64,000 bases of DNA from Anoplolepis gracilipes (lineage: Eukaryota > Arthropoda > Insecta > Hymenoptera > Formicidae): assembly GCF_047496725.1 (NCBI RefSeq), contig NC_132972.1, forward strand, positions 10,865,001 to 10,929,000. Reading direction: 5' to 3'. Position numbers and translations under genes: made by a program. Positions 40,131-53,591 of this stretch are shown piece by piece. The first letter of the stretch is position 1; each line of letters starts with the position of its first letter. The notes under the pieces are model-generated. The model made no database searches. It was given only the letters and a program-made list of their open reading frames with translations, and had not been told where the DNA came from.

Positions 40131-40449
40131 TTCATGATCGAACGACTGCCGATGCCTCGAATCGCGCTGCGGTCGCCGTCACAGGATCTCCTTATCTTTG
40201 TTTTTTCTTTCTTTTGTTCCTTTGCCGTTCGTTTGCCTTTTTGACGTGCGATATTGGCATATCGGCTTCGGGCACGCCTATCATCAGCAGCAGCAACGCC
40301 TCAGCTCCAGGCGCCTTCGAGGCGATTCTTCGCCGAGAGGGCAACTACCTGGACGGCGGGAATCATCATCCTCGACCAGCACGACGATCAACTAGATCGT
40401 GTCGGGTGAGAGACATCGCGAACGAGACAGGACAACGAAAGGTCACGCC
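40131..40449 (+). promoter_or_regulatory. Leader and possible acceptor region before the first NDRG coding exon
   Basis: A long T-rich tract (40196-40242, ttgttttttctttcttttgt and on) is followed by 'catcagcagcag' near 40290. This is a plausible 3' splice site for a leader spliced from an upstream promoter. Alternatively, transcription starts inside this GC-elevated stretch. The in-frame sequence before ATG 40450 has no earlier ATG, which decides the start. Confidence 0.35.
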
Positions 40450-40664
40450 ATGCCGGCAGGTATTGGCGCTTCGTACAGGTCGTTAGGTGACCTGGGCGAA
40501 GACGTTTACAAAAGCACGACCATCGTCGAGCAGACACAGACTACCGGCCAGAGCGTCCTCGAGTCTGTCAAGAAGGCTTTTAGCTTCGCTTCGCCAAAGG
40601 TTGAGATTCGGAAGAAGGACCCGCTGATCGAGGACCGTCGCGAAAGCATCTCGATTGTTTCAAG
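40450..40664 (+). CDS. MESK2: NDRG alternative first coding exon, long N terminus
   Basis: Encodes 71 residues plus two bases of a split codon. It begins MPAGIGASYRSLGDLGEDVY, continues through TTGQSVLESVKKAFSFASPK and ends RRESISIVS. The donor is 'TTTCAAG|GTAATG', immediately before an in-frame stop. It ends in phase 2, and the acceptor exon at 56631 supplies exactly one base (AG+C = Ser) before TMPSDSMDDIELK. The charged, Ser/Thr-rich extension has no known domain that I recognise, but its composition is clearly coding against the AT-rich flanks. The intron to 56631 would be about 16 kb. Confidence 0.75.
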
Positions 40665-43600
40665 GTAATGCCTTAAGTGACATAGTTCGGAAATAATGGG
40701 GGAAACCGGTCAGCAGGTAGGAATACGGTCGCGGAATATCGTGTCGCTGTTCTTTAATCTCGAATCTAGTTGCCCCTTCGAATACTGATAATTTATTACG
40801 AATCTAATATAGTTTATTTAAAAACGTCAAAAATTTCTGACATTTTTGCTGGATTATATCGTTTATTACACCTATCTTATATCTGTGTATAAAATGTAAA
40901 AAAATTAAGAATACATAATTTTGCAATTATAATTAAAACATTAGATTGAATTTTCTTTATAAGTAAGACTTATGTATATATTTTTTCTTTATTTTATATA
41001 TACGTCATTTCTTATAAAATGAGAATTAATTTGCAAATCTATATGTTTGGTTAAATTATTCTGTCATTTTACCGACTTCAGTTTAATACAAGTTTCAACT
41101 TTAAATTCAATTACATTGAATTAAATTATGCACAATTTAATCTTGCGGTATTTATCAATTGTATCAGAAAATTAATTACAATAATTATTAAATAATGTTA
41201 TGTTTAATGTTACAAAATAAAATAGAATTCCATTATAAACAATAAAAAATAAAATTTATAAAAGAAAAGAGAAATATACTTTAGAAAAACACATTGCTTA
41301 TGAAATATGTTTATTAAGTTAATGCTTTTTTCTGTAACAGTTCCAGAAAAATCACAATGATAATTAGTAACTTCTGACTTAGCATACTTTTATGAAAAAT
41401 TATGCAAATTATGAATTGCGTAGAGTTTATTAACTTAATTTTCATAAAAAGATTGCGTTCTCGGAAGAAGTTGCATATTCTTACAACTTGTTTTACTGGT
41501 TTATTTTAATCGCGGGAAACACGTTGGAATTTTACAAATGAAAGGACCATATTATAATTTATTCGTGGAAGAATTTATTTTGAATAATATAAAAAAGATT
41601 CAACTTTTCATCTCGTTTATACGTTAGCCTCAATTGTATATTAAAGATATTGAACTTAAAAAGTGAATGCATCAACAATAGAATAAGTGATGCAAGTTAT
41701 TAAAATACGTAATTTACGCAAGTTGTTAATGAGTTGGGCAACAAGCACTTCGAGGTCGAAGACACATCAGGGCATGATTATAGTGCTTTTGTTGTTAGCT
41801 ACTATGGCGAACAGGTTTCATGAAATCAATTGTAATACTATCGATGCAGTTTCATAACTTTCGTTGTATGTTTATAAGCTGGTTAAAAGCATCTCTATTG
41901 TAATATATTGAGTTATCTATTAGAGGAAACATATAAAGAATAGAAAGTATGGTTATATAAAATGCTAGATAAAATATTAAATAATATTTTTATATTCTTT
42001 TTAGTCATAATAATGTTATACAATACGATTACGTATGTTATAATAAAAATAAGAGTAGTACATATGATGATACTAAAATCTTAGTAAGAATAAAAGAAAT
42101 TCTCTTCAGGACATGCAAAATTATAGATTTATGAATCTGAAGGTAGAATGATGACTTGAAGATGCTTTATTCGAATATCATAATATCTTCCACAAATACG
42201 CAAAATATAGCTTTCTCCAGTCGTTACTCGCATGAAAAATAGAACCATACGATTCGCATTATTCCAGAACGTTGACCAGCAACTTCTCAAGTTGATTTCC
42301 TACTTCCATTTTCAAGATCCTGTTCTTTTTCAGAACATTACATAAACTCATGTACTCTGAAAGTAATATTTACGGAGACGCATTTTCTATAATAATTCTG
42401 CTTTTTTTATATTTTTAGACTCTACTTTATAAAGTGTTTTATAAATTTAATATGTGTGAAACTTTATAGTTTAATATAACATCATTTTCTCTCTTTTGAA
42501 ATTATACATTTTGACATTCAGACACACGTAATTAATGTAATTACGTTCGTTTCTCTCAAACAAATGTTTGACAGCATCATATGTATTATATACATTTATT
42601 AAAAATAGCCGTCTTTAACAACGAAAGTGATAACTGTGTCGAAATGGAATAGTCAAAAATATTTTTATTCAAAAAAAAAAAACAAAACAAAAATAAAAAA
42701 TATACTTGCCAATGTCATATAACTACATAAAATGCTTGCATTTTAATCATCTTTATTCAATATTACTTAATAATTAACGATGATTGTTCGCTTTAATATT
42801 GCTCAAAAGTACTTAATGTATATTTGTTGAAACTAACATTTTCGAAAACTAACAACTTTAAACTCTGCCACAAACCAAAAGGTTATCCGCAATTTTGCGC
42901 GCATGATACAAACTCCTCGGCAGCTTTAGCAACCTCTGCTGTTATTAAATACGGTTCGTTTTCTTCACGGAAATCAATGATTACGCGAGCTGTTTGCACT
43001 ACATGTATGATACACCAATATAAAACGAGTAAATAATCAAAAATATTTTACTGAATTTTTCCATTAAAGATATATATCGAGTATCTCAGATTTATACAGA
43101 TAAAAATTAACTGAACGTATAAATATATAGATTGAAAGAAAAAAGAGAGATATAATTTCGTAAAATATTTTGTAGAATATTTTGTTTGAAAATATTTAAA
43201 TTTGCCTTGTACATAAATTGAACCGGCTATAAAGCCAACATCTTGTTTTAGATTAGTAGATTAGTAGATTAGTAAGTACGGACAAACTTCAGGATTGGAC
43301 GTTAAAGGCGCTGCTATTAATCAGTTCGTGCTGAAGGCAAGCGAACCAAAGGTAAGTCACATTGTGTGGCACCTGAAAAAAAAATCATTTCCTCCCTCCC
43401 CTCTCGCACCCTTCAAAACCTCGCACGCACGCACTAACAACTAGCTTCTCGCATCCCTTTGTCTTGCGCGTGACTGCAATCATCGTCATCATCGCCGCTT
43501 GGTTTATCGTTGTTTCTATCATGTTATTATTATCACCATTTCTGTTGCATGCATGCAATCGGCTGTCTTCCTTTGTCCTTGCAACGCCCGAGTTGCGACC

Positions 43601-46600
43601 GTCCGCGTCGCTTCGCGGCGCGCGACGGAAACGCGCGCGTTGCGGAACCGGCTTCTTGACTCGAGTGATCAAGGGCGATTAAATGCGAGTAATCGAGGGG
43701 TCCGAGTGCCATCATCCGAGTCTGTCGGATGTCAGTTCAGAAAATCAAACCGTCATAACTCAACATTGTTTTACTTGCAATAAAATTCTGATTTTAAAGT
43801 AATAGAATATGTGAAGCATTAACTCGTACATATTTGTCTCAAAATTTTCGAATTTCAATATACATTTTGTTTAAAACTTTTGCATGTAATATATGAGTAA
43901 ATTTAGAATTACTGTAAAACGTATTTACTAATTACTTATGACAATTTAAAAATAATACGAAGATTGAAATATCTTGTGTGCAATATTGAACGTTAATTTA
44001 AAAAAATTCCGTATCTTTAGTTAAAACAACAGGTGATATTTTTTATCATAAGGTCATTAAAACTAAAGTACTATCCTTTAATTTTAGTCCGAAGTTTAAC
44101 CCGATTTCTCTTAGAGAGCTATTTATTCAAGTGCAATCTGAATATGAGATTTACGGCCCTCGGTTTAATTGGCTGTAAAAAATGGTAATCTTTTCTGGTA
44201 ATTTTACATTCAAATAGATCATGTGCTAAATGCCGGAAATTATCAAATCGTAGAACAAAAAGAAGCCGATTCTTAACGCAATCAATTTAGAATGCTGGCA
44301 AAAGTAGATTGACGCTAATACGACTCTGCTGCTTGCTTAATGTGCTAATTGCTTTTATGTTGTTACAAATTGTCTATGTGTTGTGACGGGATAAAGGCAC
44401 GACATATGCCGGTAGGGCCGGGCCCTATGATTATTCGCCGCCATTTTGTTTTAGGGAGAGAAACAGAATGCCGACAGCAGCCACTGCCGAGGAATCTGCT
44501 CTATTGGGGTAAGTTTGGAGTAAGAGAGAAGAGAACTTAGAAAGAGACTGTCGTGTAATCGGTACAATTTTCTATCTTTCGGCAAGTATCGCATAAAATC
44601 GTAGATGCAAATTATGCTGATGCGTAGATACGTAGTAGGAGTACGATATATATAGTTGACAGTGGCATAGCCAGACTTAGATTTTGGGGGGAGGGCTAAA
44701 AATATTTCTATGGCTGAAATTCATAGACTTTTCTCAAGAAAAGTCACTGAGACTTGAAATCTTTGGAGGGGGGGCTCGAGCCCCTTAGCCCCCCCCCCTG
44801 GCTACGCTACTGATAGTTGATATTAACAAGCCTACGCATTGAGAATATAGCCATTTTTATATTACTCATTCACATTCATCTATATCTGAATCGTTTTATT
44901 CCAATAGCCTAAAAATTTGACTCGTTTGATGCAGAACAGGTAGGGGAATAAAATTGCAAATTTATTCTTATATGTTGAAATTCTGCCTGACATAACGAAC
45001 TAAATCAATACGATTTTGTTGTAACTAACAAAAAAAAAACCAGCTATAATATATAAATTTGAATACTATATTTCATTTTTAATATGTGGTATATAACGAG
45101 AATAAATAAAAATAATATCTGTTAATTTTATTTGCAAAAAGAATAAAATATAAGTTTCTTTGAATTAGAATACATTAGAATATATAAAATTAGAATTTAT
45201 TTCCAAGTATTGAGAATGAGATATTTGTTGTTAACTTAATGGGCTTTTCAATTGATATGAGCAATTGGCATTGACCTTAATTTGTATCTATAGCGCCGAG
45301 TAACCAGATCATAACTCGCAATTGCGTTATTAAAAGTTATGTGTTTATTTAATGGTACTACTGTATAATAGTCAACGACAAAAATATGGAAACCTAAGAA
45401 GATTATGGATGCTTTGAGATACATATAAAATTGATTGAGATAGGAACAATTATAAAAACACTGTATCTGAAGATGAACATGGTTCTAGATTTTGTCGCAG
45501 TAATTGCATTGCACATTATATGTATAAAAGCAACGAACGTTACATTACTCTAAGCTGACAAGAAACAAAGCCGTAGTATAATACACGACGGTAGCTATAT
45601 GGTTCTTTTATATACAATATTGGTTGAACAACGTCACTTAATGAGTGACCCAGCTGCTATTTAGAACTATGACCTAAATTCGAAAGGCTTATGAAACTTA
45701 ATTGTTTGAGACAATTTAACGGAAGTTCTTAAACTTTTGATATTTAAGCTGTTGAATAGAACTTCTTCATGATTCTTATAAATTCGCCTTGAGGTCGTTG
45801 TTGGTGCCACTTTGTAATTTAAATATAAATGTAAAGTTAAAGTCACAAATTTCGCTTTAAAATTATCAAGTTTTGTCAAAGTTTTTCCTCGTACTATGAA
45901 TCATGTATACTTATCTTACTACAAATTTTTAAAAATCTGACAAGAAATTAATCCTTTACAAAACCGTCTTAAAAATAAAATTTTCCTTTTGGTTATCTTT
46001 TATTTTTATTTTCACTAATTTGATAAAATCAATAGAATATTATAAATATTAGAAATTAATATCATTTCCTATGTTATTGATTTAGTTTATGTATTTGATT
46101 TTATGTTGATATTAAGAATCTATATTATTTAAATATAGAGCACATTTTATTTTTAGTAAATATCTAATATCAGTTGTTTTAATTCTATAATAATAATAAA
46201 TAATAAACTTATATCGTCAATAGAAAGAACTTTACATGCTAAAACGGTGATGCTTGCGTCGCACAATGTTTTAAATAATTTAGCATAATCGACGCAGAGT
46301 CAATTAAACTTCGATAAAAAATTAAAGTCTCAGCTGACGCGTTTCATTATTATGATTTCTATTTCTACACGTTGGCATATAACCACGTACTTTTTCGTGC
46401 TTTTAATTATTTAGGGGATATAGCATTTGACATGAAATTGATTGATAGATATAATAATGAAACTATAATTCAAGAAAATTAACGAATCGTTACCAGATAA
46501 TTCACATTTTAAAGAAATCAACTTAAAAATATTGTGTAATGAATTTAATCATGTAATATCACTCATCTTTATTTAATTATTATCCTTTTTTTATTTAGAT

Positions 46601-49600
46601 GATTTACGCGGTTTTTCTTTCTTTTCTTTGAATTTATTTTAAAACCATTTCAATTTTAAGCAAATTTTAAACACATGTATTACTTCTTTAAAACTATATT
46701 AAAATTTTTGTATTTTTAAAACATAAAGAATGATTATAATAATAAATAACAATAATTAGGACGTTTAAATTTATGAGGAATGTTATCCTTCGAAAATGTG
46801 TTAATATGCTAAACGAGCAAATATGGAAGGGTCTTTAACAGAATGTAACATTCTACGTAATAGCGAGCTTAGGAGCTCCCTGAGGTAAACGATGTAATTT
46901 CACTATGTCACTCTTTGTTCGTACTAGTCTTTGGACAAAGACGCTCTTCTTGTTAGGATAAAGGACGAGGCCATATCTCTCTTGACTAGTTCTCACAGCG
47001 AAGTAATTAACGTCAAAATTAGAACTAATTAGGAACCATTAAGACCGTTATATATGTATAAACGTCTTGTTGTCATGTCTTGCAACATCAGTTCAAAAAC
47101 ATCTCTTTTAAAATTGTTTTGTTCTGGTACGTATGTATTTTATCTTTTTGACTATGCAAACAAGATATTATAAAGGTCTGATTGCAAATATATGTTGTGC
47201 AATGGGTACAAATATAGGTATATGTGCATATTTTATTTTAAAAAAATTTATATTAATAGCCTCTTGTAATAAAATATAGCACTTAGAACATTGTGTGCAA
47301 ATATGCTATCCAACAATATATTATTTTATAATATTGTAAATTTGGTTATAAATCTACTATAATTTTAAAAGAGAATTAACTTAGCTCATTTATTATTAAT
47401 TTATTGTTTAGTATTAATTTAAAACATTATTCCAGAAGAGAGTAATTTTGAACAATCTTGATTCCGTAGGAATTTTTTAAACTATCACATTCTATTCTAT
47501 TTATTTATTAATTTCTTGTTAATTTTAATAGATATTATAATAGAGATTTTAAATCTCTTTAAATGTTATTCTGTAATAATTTGCTTCATAATTTGACTTA
47601 ATACATATAAATTTTAAAAATTTTTATGAATTCTATTAAATTTTTATATAAATATTATCTTTTTAAATCGTTTATAATAGATATTGATACTACCTAATAT
47701 GTTGTTCATATGAATTACATGTGATTGAGTTCCATGACAAATTTATAAAGAATGTAAAAAATGTCATAAACTAATTAAAATTTATCTCACATGTTGTTCT
47801 TTCCAATCTCTATACAAATCATTTGTTAATGATCTATCTTATGCAGATAAAAGATGAAATATCGCTTTAAACAGGCCATTGTTCTTTGTGCCATGAAGAA
47901 GGCGAACATATATCGATCGAAGTGTAATCTGAGTCAGTAATACAATGTTCTTTGTCAACTAAAAGAGCATTTAGCCGTTTGTTAAATGCATTTATTTCTC
48001 GGGTGACGTTAATTTTGTTTCTTTTTTTTGTTAGAAATTAGAATTTATTTATCTCGATTCAACATTTTTGCCGTTTGTTACGTAAAATGATGATAAATTA
48101 CTCTGATAGGAGGTTGAAACGTAACAATTCTATGACGCGACAGTACGTCAGTGTTTGCTCTACTTTCGCTAGAAATTCGTTTAATGCAACTTGGCATTGC
48201 GCCAGTTCCCCTTTGATCGAATATCGACTTTATAAAACAGCTTTATATTCTAATAAAAAGAATGCAGTAATTAATAAATTAGCACATCATATATTACTGT
48301 TTGTTCATTGACAGAAATTATTTTTAAAATAAAAATTGATTAACAGCATTTTATATAAGGAAAATTTATATTGGAACATCAAAGGTAACATATCAACCAT
48401 ATCAAATTTTTTTACTACAAGTAATGCGTAAAATAAATAATTAATATGATTCGATCGAAGTAACAAAATGTAAAAATTGATTTGAGAATTATGTATGAGA
48501 AAATGTATAATCTAAACACAAAGTCTAAAGCAATAGTAAATTTGCAAATTGCAATAATAAAGGAGAGAAGATACGTTTACTTAAACAAACTATTATTATT
48601 CTTAGATCTGTGATCTATTCTTTTGCTAGAAATGCGAAGTCTGTCTAACTCAAATAATCGCTGGCTCTGTTTACAACGTGCTCTGCATCATACTTGTGTT
48701 TGTGATAGATAAAGATTTATTAGCTTGCTTTAGTTCGCAAGGAATTGGTAGTGGAATAACGTAAATCGATCCTTATTGTGCGGCTTCGTCTTACAGGCAA
48801 GTGATCACAAAGAATTTATCTGCGCACTTTGGTTAATCGATCGATAAAAATATTATTATACAAGATATCGAATATTCAATGCCGCTCGATGTCAGTTATT
48901 TGGCTGCAGATTGTGGTTAATCACTTTGAAAAGCTTTAAAAAATTTTAGAGACGTTAATTGCCATTTAAACACATTTTATCTTGCCTATTAAAGAAAAGA
49001 TTATACATATATGCAAAGCTTATTTTAACTGCATTCAACATAAATTTTGAATTGTCGACATTAAATATTTATACAATTTGTTTTAATTTGATCTAAAAAA
49101 CATTAAAATAAATTGAATTAACTTTTATAAAAGAAGTAGAAGTAAATTATTATCTTTGTACTTTTTAAATTCGTATTCAATTTCTTTCTTCTAATAAATT
49201 TATGTTTGATGATGCTACGAATCTTTTCGATCAAGCTCGCATTTTATAAAGTTATTTCGCAGTTAATTTAAGCGTGAGAGTTTTCAGAGTTTTAAAGTTG
49301 GAAAATATGAGAACAAAATCCAGCCTGAAGAAATATTGCACCACTTTTCCATTTAGGTGGGCGCTTTCAACGAGCCAGTTGAATATTCGTAACGCGAGAT
49401 ATCTCTGGAAATTCGAAAGTAGGATTTCAGGTTGATCCAGGATTAAGCAGTTCTTTGTTCTACGAATTCTATTACTAAAGGTGGTACAACTTCTCGCAAT
49501 CAGTTAAAAATATATACGTTTATGTTTGATTTACTATGAGAGAAATGACTGCCAAAAATATATAAAATACATAGATATTAATTCGAATATAATAAAGTCT

Positions 49601-51535
49601 TTATAGTTTTAATATATATTTTATAGTTTCAATAATTTATCTTTTTTGTTGAATATCTCTAAATAATGCGAGAATGCTTCAAAATGAAAAATAAAATAGA
49701 AAAATATTTTCTTTCTGTTTTAGATTATCTAGTCACATACGCGAATATAATGTAATTTGCAAAATTTTGAAGGTATATTTTGCATATAGTCTTTTATAAA
49801 ATATCTCAGATCAAATTGTAAATAGTAATAATAGAAAAATGTTTTTTTAATTTTAATTTTTTATTAAATTTATGACAAATGATTAAAACAATTGTATAAT
49901 TTATATAATTTATTTGAATTTCTACATGTACTATGCTTCTAAACTATAATATGATGATGCAATCACTTTAAGCATCATAATTTACATGAGAAATATATAT
50001 GAGTCTCTCGTATTTTAAGAATGTAAATAAACAATGTAGTTTTTGTAGTTTTTTTAATTTATTCTTTTATTTTTGTTATTTAAAATGTGAAAATTATTTA
50101 AAAATAAAAATTGACAAATCTAACTCCGTTCCAAATAAAACTCCGACATCTGAAAAATTGATAAAATATAAATTATAAAGAAAAGTTAAACATAGATTAC
50201 TATTTTATTCTATTTTATATTATTTATCACGAATATGTCATTTTATTCAGTAGATCAAATTGATCAAAGAACAATTTTTTTTTTTATTTTATATGAACTT
50301 ATTTTCAAAAAACTTTATTATATTTTGAATTACTCGATGCATTCGTACAATCGCTGCTCCAGTTTAGAAAGGAATAAATTTTTATTGCAAAATTTTTAAT
50401 TACACATAAAGTGTATAATACTATTCTGACTTATGTAGACAGTCTCTGAAACCTCACGCTTTATCGTTGCGATAAAGTAGGAAGAGAATAGTCGGACTTA
50501 ACTCTGGCCGGAAACGACTGAGTGACGTGCCGGGAAACCTCTCGCACACGCAAATTAGCTGTGCTTGGAAATTCAAGTAGCACTACGAATATCACTACTG
50601 ATACCGTTGTTCTGACAAAAGCATTATTATTGAACGAAACGTCAAATAAAATATGTATTCGTCTATCTAACTTTAGCAAAAGTAAACAATTAAAATTTTT
50701 CTATTTCTGTTTCTCGTATAAAAAAAGTATTTTTATTAAATAAAATTAAATTAAAGTTGTAATGTAATACAATTAATGTAACTAATAACAGCAGAGTGTT
50801 TCAAAGCTCAAAAATTTTTTATATTAGAAGCTGGATTAAAATGGTAAATATTTTCATAAACAATATTTAGAGTCTTTGCTAAAAGTATGTCCTATACCTA
50901 TTTATTTGACAAATTTTAATAATAATTAGGTAATCAAACTTTGATATTTATTGACTCTATTCAAATTTCTTTCAACGTGCGCTTTGCTTATACATATGTT
51001 TACGCTTGAAGTATTTATAGATTCAAGAGTAAATATAGAGCGAGAGAGACGTATTGTGTATATTCAAAGGGTTTTTAGCAAGTTGTAAATAAAACGTTAT
51101 AAAATTCACATATATTAATGAAAGTATAGAATACACCTATAGAGTAGAGAAGAATATACATTATACGTCGACTGGTTGCAGTATTTTACAATGTTCGCGG
51201 AAATGATAGAGCATTTCACTGCCAGTAAAGAATGATAAAATGTAGAATATTCTTGTGGATATGACAGAGCTCTGGTAAACTTCATAGCACGTAAAACGAA
51301 ATAGCCCATAAACTAACACAATTCTTTTCCTGCTACGCATGTGAAGATAAAAAAAACTACATTAAAAAAAATTTTTACAAAGAGTGAAAACAAAAAAAAA
51401 ACATTCTCTTCTTAAATAAATATTTAAAGTAAATATAAAATATCTAAAAACATATATAATACATACATATTGTATGTGACATTTAAAGAAATCAATTCTC
51501 AATACTTTTTTAAGTATTGAGAAAAAGAGAAAGAC

Positions 51536-51566
<31 letters not shown>

Positions 51567-53549
51567 GTATTAAAATATAAAAAAATATAATATATATACT
51601 TTTATATACTTATATTATTTTTCTTTGCTATTAAAGTTTTCTTATAACAATAAAAAAGGAACATAATATATTAAAAGGGTTTATATTTATATTCTACATT
51701 AATAGAACATCAGTTTTTACATAAATATAAATATAAATAATATCAGAAATTTTCAATTTTAAACAAACATTTAAAAAATAAGTTTTTGCTTTAAGAACTT
51801 TAGACTCTGTAATTCCCTTCGCAATTAAGTATCTCGCCAAGGATAATCGATCTTTCGTTCCAAAATAGACAAATGATATTTCGCTTTTAGCTAAAAATTC
51901 TATTCTTTGCAGTTATCAAATGTCACTATGAAATTTTGTTCGATGATACCTGTTATTTATTTTCTGTTTTAAACTCATTAATTTTTAAACGATGATAAAG
52001 ATAACACTAAATTCATTAATTTATCTAAATTGTGATCCATTTTTGCCTATAATTTTTGATCTTTTTCAGTATCTATATTTACATTTTGCATAACATTGTG
52101 TTTTTATTTTTGTTTATTTACTCAATAACTCTCTCTTTATATGTATATGTATATACCAGCAAATTGGTTTTTTTTTTGCAAGAAAACATTTTGACTTTTA
52201 TACGACACATGAATTTGACTCATTGTCAGTCTACTTTTAAAAATACAAAAAGAAATACGTTCAATTTTTCACAACAGGAACAGTTTGATCTAAGCACAAG
52301 TTTATTACAGAGTATATACTGTAGTTACAATCTTGTAACAGAATACAATAAAAGATATTTGTTTATTTACATATGTCCGAGAAAAAAATAATTTGAAACA
52401 AATTGTCTATGTGCCCATTCGGATATTGTATCTGTTTTTATTTATAAATTCTATTTCGGCGTTTCATGTTTTGTTGTATTATATTTTTTATTTCTTATTT
52501 AAGCATTCTTTCAATTAAAAATATTAACTTTTTGTTAAAGTTATTAGTTTGAGTTATAGTAGAATTCAAAGTAGCGAAGAAATTTGGAATAATACTTTTT
52601 GTGACATTATGTCCATATATACATATAAATAGTACCGTAATCTAAATTTGCGATATTATCACAAAATATCTTGATTTTAATATATATCTTTTAAGCAAAA
52701 CTTTTTTTTCTTTTAATTGATAAATTTTGAATTAAGACAGTATTATAGAATTTTATTGAGTAAGATTAATTATATGTGATATGGGAAAATATATATTCTA
52801 ATAATAACGTGAAAGAGCTAGTTATGCATGTTTTCACGTAATATTCTCATCTTAATCACAATTATTTATTAGTTCTAAATTAATTTAATTGAGTGCTAAT
52901 AATAAGTAAAATGCAATATTTGTTCCATCTTTCTTTGTATACATATATATAAAAAAATTATATATTTATATAAGCGTTTAATTTTCACTATTGCTGTAAT
53001 AATTTTTTAAATGTGTTATATATCTCTGTTATACTTTAATTATTTTAGAATGTATATTACGTATTAACAAGAAGTGTGTCATCTATTTTCGAATAATATG
53101 GAAGATATACGCGATTTGTTAAGGTCGATGTCCAAACCACTGCATTATCGTTTATCATTTCGATGATTGATAATTAATTCTCGAGAGCTCTATCAATCAA
53201 GAGTCCTAAAGTGTTTTGCAATTGATTTCATGGCGCATTTGTGACATCACATTTCCGTTTATCGATCGTAGACGGCGTCGCAATGACTGCCGTCTACGAT
53301 ACGCATCATAAATTTGTGGAAACGATGTCTTTCGCTTTACATCCCATTCGCAAAAACAAACAAATACTTTCCTTTATTGCCATTTTGCACCTAGCACTTA
53401 TTACGAATAGAGATAGTAAATCAAAGGAAAACACAATTTCTTCACATTTATCAACGACATAAATAATGATAAACACATAAGTAAAGGATTGTGTATAATT
53501 TGCTAAATTACAGAATAATTTAAATTATAGAATATTTTATTTCTGCAGT

Positions 53550-53591
<42 letters not shown>

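Noticed and set aside
43464..43682. Hydrophobic plus-strand frame resembling a membrane segment
   Set aside because: No ATG at its upstream end, and the frame lies in a CpG-rich intronic island with open frames on both strands.
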